DNA of 64,000 bases from an uncultured Paraprevotella sp. (lineage in GTDB: Bacteria > Bacteroidota > Bacteroidia > Bacteroidales > Bacteroidaceae). The notes below the pieces were generated by a model, which saw nothing but the letters and a program-made list of their open reading frames with translations, did not search any database and was not told the DNA's origin. Of this stretch, positions 49,691 to 58,673 are shown in pieces. Each line of letters opens with the position of its first letter. Within the stretch, counting starts at the first letter, position 1. The stretch spans positions 1-64,000 of the forward strand of contig URKA01000005.1 of NCBI GenBank assembly GCA_900548345.1. Reading direction: 5' to 3'. A program made the position numbers and the translations under genes.

Positions 49691-51307
49691 ATGATTAGTG
49701 TATCCAACCTTGCCATTCAGTTCGGTAAACGCGTCCTGTACAAAGACGTCAACATGAAATTTACCAATGGCAACATTTACGGTATAATCGGCGCGAACGG
49801 TGCGGGAAAATCCACTTTGCTGAAAGCCATATCCGGCGAACTGGAACCCACTAAAGGATTCGTCGAGCTCGGTCCGGGCGAACGCCTTTCAGTATTAAGC
49901 CAGGACCACTTCAAATACGACGGGTTCACCGTGCTCAATACGGTTCTGATGGGACATACCGTGTTATGGGACATCATGCAGGAACGTGACGCGCTCTACT
50001 GCAAAGCCGATTTTACCGATGAAGACGGCATCAAAGTAGCGGAACTGGAAGACAAGTTCGCCGAAATGGGCGGCTACAACGCCGAAAGCGATGCCGCAGC
50101 ACTGCTCAGCGGATTGGGCATCAAGGAAGACAAGCACTACAGTCTGATGAGTGAGTTGAGCGGTAAGGAAAAGGTGCGTGTCATGTTGGCCAAAGCCCTG
50201 TTCGGCGAACCGGACAACCTGTTGCTCGACGAGCCGACCAACGATCTGGACCTGGATACGGTACGGTGGCTCGAATCTTATCTCTCCGAATTCGAACACA
50301 CCGTGCTGGTGGTAAGCCACGACCGTCACTTCCTCGACTCGGTATGCACACATACGGTGGACATCGACTTCGGCAAGGCAACCATGTTCGCCGGCAACTA
50401 CAGCTTCTGGTATGAATCCAGCCAGCTGGCACTGAAACAGGCACAGAACCAGAAAGCGAAAGCCGAAGAGAAAAAACGCGAACTGGAAGAATTCATCCGC
50501 CGCTTCTCTGCCAATGTGGCCAAGAGCAAGCAAACCACAAGCCGCAAGAAGATGCTGGAGAAACTGAATGTGGAGGAAATACGTCCGTCCACCCGTAAGT
50601 ATCCCGGAATCATCTTCCAGATGGAGCGCGAACCAGGCAATCAGATTCTGGAGGTGGACGGGCTGAAAGCTACAATGGACGACGGCACCGTATTGTTCGA
50701 TAACGTAAGTTTCACCGTAGAGAAAGGAGACAAAATCGTATTCCTGAGCCGCGACCCGCGCGCCATGACGGCACTGTTCGAAATCATCAACGGCAACCGC
50801 GAGGCACAGGCCGGCACATACAACTGGGGCGTGACCATCACAACGGCTTATCTGCCATTGGACAACACCAGTTTCTTCGAAGGCAACGAAAATCTTGTGG
50901 ACTGGCTGAGCCAGTTTGGAGAAGGCAACGAGGTTTACTTCAAAAGTTTCCTCGGCCGCATGCTCTTCTCCGGAGAAGAAGTCCTTAAAAAGGTCAACGT
51001 GCTTTCAGGAGGCGAGAAAATGCGTTGCATGATTGCCCGCATGCAGTTGAAGAACGCCAACTGTCTGATTCTCGACACGCCGACCAACCACTTGGATTTG
51101 GAAAGCATCCAGGCATTCAACAACAACCTGAAATCGTACAAAGGCAACATATTGTTCGCCAGCCACGACCATGAGTTCATACAGACCGTGGCTACGAGAA
51201 TCATCGAACTGACCCCGCACGGAACCATCGACAAACTGATGGAATACGATGAGTATATTTCCAGCGAACATATCAGTGAACTGAAAGCCAAACTCTACGC
51301 CGACTAA
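49691..51307 (+). CDS. ABC-F ATPase, YbiT-like, with a degenerate second ATPase site
   Basis: A 538-residue ribosome-associated ABC-F protein. The first ATPase domain has Walker A GANGAGKS (34-41), signature LSGKE (156-160) and Walker B LLLDE. The second has an intact signature LSGGE (438-442), but its Walker A is replaced by FLSRDPRAMTA (351-361) and the catalytic glutamate of Walker B is a threonine (LILDTPTNHLD, T463). FSANVAKSKQTTSRKK and VLNTVLMGHTVLWDIMQERD match YbiT. So only one ATP site has a full set of residues on its own domain. Confidence 0.9.
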   Translation: MISVSNLAIQFGKRVLYKDVNMKFTNGNIYGIIGANGAGKSTLLKAISGELEPTKGFVELGPGERLSVLSQDHFKYDGFTVLNTVLMGHTVLWDIMQERDALYCKADFTDEDGIKVAELEDKFAEMGGYNAESDAAALLSGLGIKEDKHYSLMSELSGKEKVRVMLAKALFGEPDNLLLDEPTNDLDLDTVRWLESYLSEFEHTVLVVSHDRHFLDSVCTHTVDIDFGKATMFAGNYSFWYESSQLALKQAQNQKAKAEEKKRELEEFIRRFSANVAKSKQTTSRKKMLEKLNVEEIRPSTRKYPGIIFQMEREPGNQILEVDGLKATMDDGTVLFDNVSFTVEKGDKIVFLSRDPRAMTALFEIINGNREAQAGTYNWGVTITTAYLPLDNTSFFEGNENLVDWLSQFGEGNEVYFKSFLGRMLFSGEEVLKKVNVLSGGEKMRCMIARMQLKNANCLILDTPTNHLDLESIQAFNNNLKSYKGNILFASHDHEFIQTVATRIIELTPHGTIDKLMEYDEYISSEHISELKAKLYAD

Positions 51308-51347
51308 AAAATATCGGCACAAGGAGCGATGTGGCAAACTATTTGTA

Positions 51348-51376
51348 GGGTATTTAACGGCTAAATACCCTTTTTT
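51348..51376 (+). terminator. Terminator between the ABC-F gene and grpE
   Basis: A perfect 9-bp stem GGGTATTTA/TAAATACCC (51348-51356 with 51362-51370) is followed by six T. It ends only 14 bases before the grpE start codon. Confidence 0.8.
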
Positions 51377-51390
51377 AAATCAATAGCATT

Positions 51391-51978
51391 ATGAAGAGAA
51401 CTGAAGATATGCACGAAGAAGAGAAAATCAAGGCAAGCGCCGAGGAGGAAACCGTTCTGACCGGAGAAGAAAAGACATCGGAATCCGAACAGACAGAAGA
51501 ACAGCCTGAAAAAACAGAAACAACAGAAGACAAGCTGGCCGCGGCCGAGACAAAAATCGCAGAACTGCAAGACAAATACCTGCGCCAGGTGGCCGAATTC
51601 GACAACTATAGGAAACGTACGGTAAAAGAAAAGGCCGAACTGATACTGAACGGAGGAGAAAGGACCATCACCGCATGCCTTCCCATCCTGGATGACATGG
51701 AACGCGCATTGAAGAACATGGACAAGATGGAAGACGTGGCCGCCGTCAAGGAGGGCATGGAGCTGATCTTCCAGAAATTCATCAAGATACTGGGCGAACA
51801 GGGCGTGAAGAAAATCGAAACGGAAAGCGCAGACTTCAATACGGACCTGCATGAAGCCATCGCACAGGTACCGGCACCGTCCGATGAATTAAAAGGAAAA
51901 GTAATCGACTGCGTAAAGACCGGCTACACACTAAACGATAAAGTAATCCGTCATGCTCAAGTAGCTGTCGGACTCTAA
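51391..51978 (+). CDS. grpE: Nucleotide exchange factor GrpE
   Basis: Releases ADP from DnaK. The 195-residue protein has a long acidic, disordered N-terminus, then the coiled helix region (KYLRQVAEFDNYRKRT) and the beta domain (EAIAQVPAPSDELKGKVIDCVKTGYTLNDKVIRHAQV). dnaJ follows after 16 bases; dnaK itself is not in the window. The terminator directly upstream suggests its transcription is separately controlled. Confidence 0.94.
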   Translation: MKRTEDMHEEEKIKASAEEETVLTGEEKTSESEQTEEQPEKTETTEDKLAAAETKIAELQDKYLRQVAEFDNYRKRTVKEKAELILNGGERTITACLPILDDMERALKNMDKMEDVAAVKEGMELIFQKFIKILGEQGVKKIETESADFNTDLHEAIAQVPAPSDELKGKVIDCVKTGYTLNDKVIRHAQVAVGL

Positions 51979-51994
51979 TGATTTCACACGATTT

Positions 51995-53149
51995 ATGGCA
52001 AAACGTGATTATTACGAAGTTCTGGGCGTCTCCAAGAATGCTTCAGACGATGAGATAAAGAAGGCATACAAGAAAATGGCCATCAAATATCATCCGGACC
52101 GCAATCCGGATGATAAGGAAGCCGAAGCGAAATTCAAGGAGGCGGCCGAAGCATACGACGTGCTGCACGACCCGCAAAAACGTGCACGTTACGACCAGTT
52201 CGGACCGGAAGGCGTAAACGGCGCCGGAGGATTCGGAGGCGGACAAGGCATGAACATGGATGACATCTTCTCCATGTTCGGCGACATCTTCGGCGGACAC
52301 GCCGGATTCGGAGGATTCGGCAGCGGTGGAAGCGGCCGGTCTCGCAAACCGCAATACAAGGGTGGAGACTTGCGCCTGAAAGTGCGCATGACACTGCAGG
52401 AGGTTGCCACCGGAGTCACTAAGAAGTTCAAAGTCAAAAAGAAAGTGACCTGCTCGCATTGTCACGGTAGCGGCGCAGAAGGAAGCGGCGCAACGGAAAC
52501 ATGTCCCACCTGCCACGGAAGCGGCTACGTAGTCAAGACACAGCAAAGCATCTTCGGTATGATGCAGACACAGGGCGTCTGCCCCACCTGCGGCGGAGAA
52601 GGCACCGTAATCAAGAACAAATGTAAGGCGTGCGGCGGAGAAGGCGTTGTCAACGGAGAAGAAGTCATCGAGGTAAAGATTCCGGCAGGAGTAGCCGACG
52701 GAATGGTGGTAAACGTTCCGGGAAAAGGACATGCAGCCCGCAGAAGCGGCATACCGGGAGACATACAAGTATTCATTGAAGAAGAGCCGAGCAAGGACTT
52801 TCTCCGTGAGGACAACAACCTGATATACAATCTTCTTATCGACGTCCCAACGGCAGCATTAGGTGGAAATGCCGAAATCCCGACCATAGACGGACGTGTG
52901 AAAATCAAAATCGATCCGGGCACACAACCGGGCAAAGTCGTGCGTTTGCGCGGTAAAGGACTGCCTGTGGTGCAGGGCTACGGTTACGGTAACGGCGATT
53001 TGATTGTCAACATCAGCGTCTATATTCCGGAAACATTAAGTAAAGAAGAGAAAAAGGCCCTTGAGGAGATGCAAAAGAGCGACAACTTCGCCCCGAACCA
53101 ATCCATTAAGGATAAAATCTTCAACAAGTTCAAAAGCTATTTCGAATAA
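51995..53149 (+). CDS. dnaJ: Chaperone DnaJ
   Basis: DnaK co-chaperone of 384 residues: J domain with HPD in IKYHPDRNP, a glycine/phenylalanine-rich region (GGFGGGQGMNMDDIFSMFGDIFGG), four zinc-binding CxxCxGxG repeats (CSHCHGSG, CPTCHGSG, CPTCGGEG, CKACGGEG) and the C-terminal substrate domains. folC follows after 12 bases. Confidence 0.97.
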   Translation: MAKRDYYEVLGVSKNASDDEIKKAYKKMAIKYHPDRNPDDKEAEAKFKEAAEAYDVLHDPQKRARYDQFGPEGVNGAGGFGGGQGMNMDDIFSMFGDIFGGHAGFGGFGSGGSGRSRKPQYKGGDLRLKVRMTLQEVATGVTKKFKVKKKVTCSHCHGSGAEGSGATETCPTCHGSGYVVKTQQSIFGMMQTQGVCPTCGGEGTVIKNKCKACGGEGVVNGEEVIEVKIPAGVADGMVVNVPGKGHAARRSGIPGDIQVFIEEEPSKDFLREDNNLIYNLLIDVPTAALGGNAEIPTIDGRVKIKIDPGTQPGKVVRLRGKGLPVVQGYGYGNGDLIVNISVYIPETLSKEEKKALEEMQKSDNFAPNQSIKDKIFNKFKSYFE

Positions 53150-53161
53150 GCAACGGGCAAA

Positions 53162-54454
53162 ATGACATATAAGGAAGCTACAGAATATCTTTTCAACAGC
53201 ACGCCTCTTTTCCAGAATGTCGGCAAAGACGCCTACAAAGAAGGGCTGGCCAACACCTTGGCTTTAGACGAGCATTTCGGACATCCGCATCATCGGTTCC
53301 AGACCATCCATATCGGCGGCACCAACGGAAAAGGTTCCTGTAGCCACACCTTGGCAGCCATTTTGCAAAAGGCGGGATACAAGACGGGGCTTTATACGTC
53401 TCCCCACCTGACGGACTTCAGGGAGCGCATCCGCGTGAACGGAGTCATGATGCCGGAAGAATATGTGACTTCATTCATTGAAAACGAAAGAAATTTCTTC
53501 GAGCCCCTGCATCCCTCCTTCTTTGAACTTTCCACTGCCATGGCGTTCAAATATTTTGCAGAGACAGGAGTGGACGTAGCCGTGATAGAGGTGGGACTGG
53601 GCGGACGACTGGACTGCACCAACATCATCCAACCTGACTTATCCGTCATCACCAACATCAGTTTCGACCACGTACAGTTCCTCGGCCACACATTGACCGC
53701 AATCGCACAGGAAAAAGCCGGCATCATCAAGCCCGGCATCCCGGTCGTCATTGGAGAGACTACAGAAGAAACAAGAAAAGTATTCATTGATAAATCACTA
53801 AAAGTCAGCGCTCCAATAATATTTGCTGAAGATAAACATCAAATATTGTCATTGCAACGACAAGACGGAAAGCTCATCTACGAAACACGGTCATACGGAC
53901 AACTCACAGGAGAATTATGCGGACTTTGCCAGGAGAAGAACACCGGCACGATACTTACCGCTGTCGACGAACTTCGCAAACAAGGGTACGCCATCGGGCA
54001 GTCGCAGGTAAGCGACGGATTCGCCCATGTCTGCGAACTGACCGGTTTAAGGGGACGTTGGCAGACCGTAAGCGAGCACCCCACCGTCATTTGTGACACC
54101 GGACACAACACAGGAGGAATCTCATACATCGCAGAACAGCTCCGCACCTATCCTTCCGAGGTACAAATCCACATCGTGATGGGGATGGTAAACGACAAAG
54201 ACGTCAGAAACGTGCTCAAACTTCTTCCGGCCGATGCCACCTACTATTTTACGAAAGCGAGTGTCAAACGCGCCTTGAACGAAGACCAGCTCTGCGGACT
54301 TGCAAGAGAGGCGGGACTGCACGGAAAAACATACCCCGACGTACAGGCTGCATTCGAGGCTGCAAAGGCCGCTTCCACGGAAAAAGACCTCATTTTCGTA
54401 GGGGGAAGCACATTTATCGTGGCCGACTTTCTGTCTTTCTACCAAAAGGACTGA
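53162..54454 (+). CDS. folC: Folylpolyglutamate synthase / dihydrofolate synthase
   Basis: Adds glutamate to dihydropteroate and to folates. The 430-residue protein has the P-loop GGTNGKGSCSH, the Mur-ligase-like GLGGRLDCTN and the C-terminal domain around CDTGHNTGGISY. It probably belongs to the grpE-dnaJ unit by spacing, an unexpected partner for heat-shock chaperones. Confidence 0.94.
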   Translation: MTYKEATEYLFNSTPLFQNVGKDAYKEGLANTLALDEHFGHPHHRFQTIHIGGTNGKGSCSHTLAAILQKAGYKTGLYTSPHLTDFRERIRVNGVMMPEEYVTSFIENERNFFEPLHPSFFELSTAMAFKYFAETGVDVAVIEVGLGGRLDCTNIIQPDLSVITNISFDHVQFLGHTLTAIAQEKAGIIKPGIPVVIGETTEETRKVFIDKSLKVSAPIIFAEDKHQILSLQRQDGKLIYETRSYGQLTGELCGLCQEKNTGTILTAVDELRKQGYAIGQSQVSDGFAHVCELTGLRGRWQTVSEHPTVICDTGHNTGGISYIAEQLRTYPSEVQIHIVMGMVNDKDVRNVLKLLPADATYYFTKASVKRALNEDQLCGLAREAGLHGKTYPDVQAAFEAAKAASTEKDLIFVGGSTFIVADFLSFYQKD

Positions 54455-54485
54455 ACAAATACGCAAATCTTCTCATTTCTGACTT

Positions 54486-54500
54486 ATCTTTTTCAAAGAT
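54486..54500. repeat. Small inverted repeat after folC
   Basis: ATCTTTTTCAAAGAT is a perfect 6-bp stem with a 3-base loop, 32 bases past the folC stop; a weak terminator or spacer. Confidence 0.35.
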
Positions 54501-54504
54501 TTCT

Positions 54505-54535
54505 TTTGCAATAAGAAAGTTTTTTTCTTAATTTG
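54505..54535 (+). promoter_or_regulatory. Promoter and candidate operator of the galactose operon
   Basis: TTTG at 54505-54508 and TTAATTTG at 54528-54535 (one mismatch to TAnnTTTG) are 19 bases apart. Between them lies the inverted repeat TAAGAAA/TTTCTTA (54512-54518 with 54524-54530), a likely site for a regulator. Confidence 0.5.
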
Positions 54536-54568
54536 CATAACGATAATTTAACTTTAAATCAAAGTCCG

Positions 54569-55648
54569 ATGAATACAGAGAATATTTGCGGCCTGAAACG
54601 GGAAGACTTTCAGGCCGAAGTTCAGGGAAAACAAACCGACTTATTTATTTTAAAGAATAACAAAGGCTGCGAAGTGGCCATTACCAACTACGGCGGTGCA
54701 TTGGTTGCCATTATGGTACCGGACCGGAACGGAAACATGGCCAACGTCATTCAGGGACACGACAACATCCGTGAAGTAATGGAAAGTCCGGAACCGTTCT
54801 TGAGCACACTGATTGGACGCTACGGAAACCGTATCTGCAAAGGTAAGTTCACACTGGAAGGCAAGGAATACTCATTGGCCATCAACAACGGGCCGAACCA
54901 CCTGCACGGCGGACCTACCGGATGCCACGCCAGAGTGTGGGACGCAGAACAGACCGATGCACAGACACTCTCGCTTCATTATGTTTTCGCCGACGGCGAA
55001 GAAGGTTTCCCCGGAAAGCTCGACATGACAGTGGTTTACGCTTTTACTGACGAAAACGAACTTGTCATCGACTATACAGGTTCAACCGACAAGACAACAA
55101 TTGTCAACATGACCAACCACGGTTTCTTCAGTCTCTCAGGAATCGACAACCCCACTCCTACCATCGAAAAGCTGCAATGCCAGATTAATGCCGATTTCTT
55201 TATTCCCATCGACAATACTTCCATTCCCACCGGTGAGGTGAAACCGGTAAAAGGCACACCCTTCGACTTCACGTCCGTACACGAAGTTGGCGAACGTATC
55301 GACGCCGACGACGAGCAGACCGTAAACGGTGCCGGATACGACCATTGCTTCGTGCTGAACAAGAAAGAACCGGGTGAATTGAGCTATGCAGCCAAGATTT
55401 ACGAACCGGTGACAGGCCGCACGATGGAAGTCTACACGACAGAACCGGGCGTGCAGGTATATACCGACAACTGGGCCGACGGCTACAAAGGCCAGCTGGG
55501 CGCCACATTCCCGCGCCGCAGCGCAATCTGTTTCGAGGCACAACACTTCCCCGACTCACCGAACCGTCCTTACTTCCCGTCGGTGGTGCTGAAACCGGGT
55601 GAAACCTATACGCAGAAAACCGTATACAAATTCGGTGTGGAAAAATAA
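54569..55648 (+). CDS. galM: Aldose 1-epimerase (galactose mutarotase)
   Basis: Interconverts alpha and beta anomers so that galactose can enter the Leloir pathway. The 359-residue cytoplasmic protein has the catalytic histidines in NHLHGG and TNHGFFSLSG and the glutamate in FEAQHFPDSPN. The start at 54569 is chosen over 54533 because the earlier codons overlap the promoter. A lipoprotein paralogue is encoded at 58737, about 3 kb away. Confidence 0.93.
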   Translation: MNTENICGLKREDFQAEVQGKQTDLFILKNNKGCEVAITNYGGALVAIMVPDRNGNMANVIQGHDNIREVMESPEPFLSTLIGRYGNRICKGKFTLEGKEYSLAINNGPNHLHGGPTGCHARVWDAEQTDAQTLSLHYVFADGEEGFPGKLDMTVVYAFTDENELVIDYTGSTDKTTIVNMTNHGFFSLSGIDNPTPTIEKLQCQINADFFIPIDNTSIPTGEVKPVKGTPFDFTSVHEVGERIDADDEQTVNGAGYDHCFVLNKKEPGELSYAAKIYEPVTGRTMEVYTTEPGVQVYTDNWADGYKGQLGATFPRRSAICFEAQHFPDSPNRPYFPSVVLKPGETYTQKTVYKFGVEK

Positions 55649-55707
55649 ACGGACAAGAGAATAAAAAACAATAACAACTACAAATCTTTAAAAAAAACAC
55701 TTTTCAA

Positions 55708-56946
55708 ATGACACAAAAAACACAGCCGAACTACACGTTCGCGTTAGTAATTGTAATCGCTGTCTGTTTTCTTATTGGTTTCGTGACAACGATGAACAAC
55801 TCAATGATTGAATTCTGCCAGAATGCATTCAATCTGAACAATTTCCAAAGCCAGTTGGTAAACACCGCATTCTACGGTGCATACGCCTTGTCTATCCCCT
55901 TCGGATTCATGATGAGTAAAATCGGATACAAGTCCACCCTTGTACTCGGCCTGGCCGTAGTAGGCATAGGTTTTATCGTTAATTTCCTCTGCATCAATGG
56001 CAACTTAGATGGAGACGTAAGTACAATCTATTGGATGTTCTTAGGATGTATGTTTGTTGTTGCATTGGGTATCGTAATGCTTCAAATCGTAGCCAACCCG
56101 TATGTAATGGTTTTGGGTGCGCCTGAAAAAGGGGCATTCCGTATGACATTGAGCCAGGCACTGAACTCCGTAGCCACGACAGTAGCTCCCCTCTTCATTT
56201 TGAATGTGATACTAAACGGGAAAAAAGCCCAAAATGCTGTTCCGAGTGACATACCTTATCCTTACTTAGGTTTGGGTATATTTGCTCTTGTACTATGTGT
56301 TATTCTTTGCTTCTTGAAATTACCAAACATTGATGAAGGCCAACAGGCCGCCGAAGCCACAGGAGTACAAAAGGAATATAAAAGCAGCGTATTCAAATAC
56401 CCGCACGTTTGGTTAGGTGCTTTAGGTATTTTCATGTATATGGGTCTGGAAATAGGTATACCCTCTATGCTTGGCGCTTATTTTAAAGCTAACGACCCGA
56501 TGCCGGGCAAAAGTGGAACCGATTTCCTTTGGTTGTATTGGGGTGGTATGATGGTCGGACGATTCATCGGAGCCGGTATTCTGTCGAAGTTCCAGCCACG
56601 TGTCCTGCTGTCAGCCTGTCTGCTTGGTGGTGCAGCCTGTGTAGGCATCTCCTTCTTCCTGCCCGGTATGGGTGCGGTATATGCCATGTTGGCAGCCGGA
56701 TTGTTCCATTCTGTAATGTGGCCTTTGGTGTTCAACCTCGGCTTACAGGATTTAGGTCCTCATACGAAAGCCGCTTCCGGTATCATCAACCTTGGCGTAG
56801 TGGGAGCCGCCACTCTGACTCCCCTTATGGGTAAGGTGATAGACAATCCGGCTCTTGGCGTTGGAACAGCCATCTGCATGATGTTCATCTATTACGCCTA
56901 CGTGATGTGGTTCTGCTGGAAAGGCTCTAAAGTAGGACTTGAGTAA
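55708..56946 (+). CDS. MFS sugar transporter (FucP/GlcP-type)
   Basis: A 412-residue inner-membrane proton symporter of the fucose-galactose-glucose (FHS) family with about 12 helices. Segments NFQSQLVNTAFYGAYALSIPFGFMMSKIGYKS and GAPEKGAFRMTLSQALNSVAT are family landmarks. Between galM and galK it most likely imports galactose or glucose. Confidence 0.9.
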   Translation: MTQKTQPNYTFALVIVIAVCFLIGFVTTMNNSMIEFCQNAFNLNNFQSQLVNTAFYGAYALSIPFGFMMSKIGYKSTLVLGLAVVGIGFIVNFLCINGNLDGDVSTIYWMFLGCMFVVALGIVMLQIVANPYVMVLGAPEKGAFRMTLSQALNSVATTVAPLFILNVILNGKKAQNAVPSDIPYPYLGLGIFALVLCVILCFLKLPNIDEGQQAAEATGVQKEYKSSVFKYPHVWLGALGIFMYMGLEIGIPSMLGAYFKANDPMPGKSGTDFLWLYWGGMMVGRFIGAGILSKFQPRVLLSACLLGGAACVGISFFLPGMGAVYAMLAAGLFHSVMWPLVFNLGLQDLGPHTKAASGIINLGVVGAATLTPLMGKVIDNPALGVGTAICMMFIYYAYVMWFCWKGSKVGLE

Positions 56947-56983
56947 AAAGAAATATTTTATTAACCTTTAAATAAAGAAGATT

Positions 56984-58144
56984 ATGAAATTGACAATCGA
57001 AGATGTAAGAAGCCGTTTCATCGAACATTTCGACGGAACAACCGGTTCTGTATATGCCTCTCCGGGCCGTATCAACCTGATTGGCGAACACACCGACTAT
57101 AATAACGGGTTCGTATTTCCCGGTGCCGTACAGCAAGGCATGATTGCCGAAATCAAACCTAACGGCACACGCAAGGTGCGCGCCTACTCCATCGACCTAA
57201 AAGATTATGTGGAATTCTTGCTGGACGATGAGAAAGGTCCGAAGGCTACATGGGCACGCTACATCTACGGTGTATGCCGCGAAATGATGAAACTGGGCGT
57301 ACCCGTAGAAGGTTTCAATACCGCCTTCGCAGGCGATGTACCCCTCGGTGCCGGCATGAGTTCTTCAGCCGCTCTGGAAAGTTGCTTCGCATTCGCCATC
57401 AACGACCTTTGGGGAGACAACAAAGTATCCAAGATGGATTTGGCCAAAGTGGGACAGGCTACCGAACACAACTATATCGGTTGCAACTGCGGTATCATGG
57501 ACCAGTTTGCCAGCGTACACGGTAAGGCAGGCAGCCTGATGCGTCTCGACTGCCGCAGCGGAGAGTTTGAATACTTCCCCTGGAATCCCAAAGGCTACAA
57601 GCTGGTGCTCGTCAACAGTTGCGTGAAGCACGAACTGGCAGGCAGTCCTTATAACGACCGCCGACTGAGTTGTGAGCGCGTGGCCGCCGTCATCGCCAAG
57701 CACCACCCTGAGGTGGAAAGCCTGCGTGACGCTTCCTACGAGATGCTGGAAGAAGTGAAGGGCGAAATCAGCGAAGAAGACGCAAAGCGTGCAGCCTACG
57801 TCATCGGCGAGCGCGACCGCGTGCTGGCTGTCTGCGAAGCCTTGGAGAAAGGCGACTATGAGACGGTAGGCCAGAAGATGTATGAAACCCACCACGGATT
57901 GAGCCAGGAATACGAAGTATCTTGCGAAGAGTTGGATTTCCTCAACGATATTGCCAAGGAAGAAGGCGTGACCGGTTCACGTATCATGGGCGGCGGCTTC
58001 GGCGGTTGCACCATCAACCTGGTGAGTGAGGAACTCTACGACAACTTCGTGAAAGTGGCAAAGGCCAAGTTCAAAGAGAAATTCGGCAAAGAACCGGTTA
58101 TCATTGACGTGGTTATCGGTGACGGTTCAAGAAAGCTCTGCTAA
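56984..58144 (+). CDS. galK: Galactokinase
   Basis: Phosphorylates galactose at C1. The 386-residue GHMP kinase has GRINLIGEHTDYNNGFVFP, PLGAGMSSSAALE and GGGFGGCTINL near the C-terminus. It lies 37 bases after the transporter gene and is closed by a strong terminator. Confidence 0.96.
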   Translation: MKLTIEDVRSRFIEHFDGTTGSVYASPGRINLIGEHTDYNNGFVFPGAVQQGMIAEIKPNGTRKVRAYSIDLKDYVEFLLDDEKGPKATWARYIYGVCREMMKLGVPVEGFNTAFAGDVPLGAGMSSSAALESCFAFAINDLWGDNKVSKMDLAKVGQATEHNYIGCNCGIMDQFASVHGKAGSLMRLDCRSGEFEYFPWNPKGYKLVLVNSCVKHELAGSPYNDRRLSCERVAAVIAKHHPEVESLRDASYEMLEEVKGEISEEDAKRAAYVIGERDRVLAVCEALEKGDYETVGQKMYETHHGLSQEYEVSCEELDFLNDIAKEEGVTGSRIMGGGFGGCTINLVSEELYDNFVKVAKAKFKEKFGKEPVIIDVVIGDGSRKLC

Positions 58145-58183
58145 GCCTAAAGAGTTTTACAATACACTTTATATAAACATTTT

Positions 58184-58220
58184 ACGCCACGGAAGGCTGA
58201 TGCCATCCGTGGCGTTTTTT
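58184..58220 (+). terminator. Terminator of the galactose operon
   Basis: A perfect 10-bp stem ACGCCACGGA/TCCGTGGCGT (58184-58193 with 58206-58215) runs straight into TTTTT. Confidence 0.9.
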
Positions 58221-58339
58221 CTGCCTCGAAATGAGGCCGTATCAAAATTAAAAGTCCCCCTCTTCATCTTTTATCTTCTTCGCTACCATAAGCGACATTA
58301 CCCCTGCGCCGTTTTGTTTTTGCCTTCCTCAAAATCTAT

Positions 58340-58423
58340 AAATAAAAGTTTTATTTTCAAAAACAAAAGTTTCGGTTTCAAGAATAAAACTTTTATTTTC
58401 AAAAACAAAACTTTTATTCTTAG
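58340..58423. repeat. Array of four 21-bp A/T-rich units (84 bp)
   Basis: Four consecutive units with cores AATAAAAGTTTTATTTTC, ACAAAAGTTTCGGTTTC, AATAAAACTTTTATTTTC and ACAAAACTTTTATTCTTAG. As in the array at 23723-23806, units 1-2 have AAAAG and units 3-4 AAAAC, so the halves are complementary. Confidence 0.85.
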
Positions 58424-58490
58424 TTTTGAAGCGGCCGGAAAAACTTTCCGCAACTGTGTCGTGACATTTTTGATTCAGCCGCCACTCATC

Positions 58491-58512
58491 GCACACTGGT
58501 CCGCATTTTCCG
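58491..58512. repeat. Single 22-bp repeat unit
   Basis: GCACACTGGTCCGCATTTT differs from the second unit at 47311 by one base over its first 18 positions. The AAAATGC end of the larger elements is missing, so it may be a remnant. Confidence 0.6.
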
Positions 58513-58630
58513 GCCCACCTTTTCATCACAATCCCCCAAAACATACTTGCTCCGCAGAACAGGAAATCGCCCCCAATCCCCCATTCCATCGCACATGATT
58601 CACTTTTTAACACACTATAACGGAAAACAG

Positions 58631-58649
58631 AAGTGTAATGTTTACACTT
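58631..58649. promoter_or_regulatory. Candidate AraR operator
   Basis: AAGTGTAATGTTTACACTT has two perfect 8-bp arms around TGT. It lies 17-35 bases upstream of the -7 box, over the expected -33 element, where a bound repressor would block the promoter. The AraR-like regulator gene is in the operon it precedes. Confidence 0.65.
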
Positions 58650-58665
58650 TATGCCTAAAAACATA

Positions 58666-58673
58666 TATATTTG
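58666..58673 (+). promoter_or_regulatory. Bacteroides -7 box of the arabinose operon
   Basis: TATATTTG fits TAnnTTTG and lies 63 bases before the first start codon. Confidence 0.6.

Noticed and set aside
58104..58598. A 164-codon open frame with repeating FKNK segments.
   Set aside because: It begins inside galK and the repeats come from the 21-bp A/T array; the GalK terminator lies within it.
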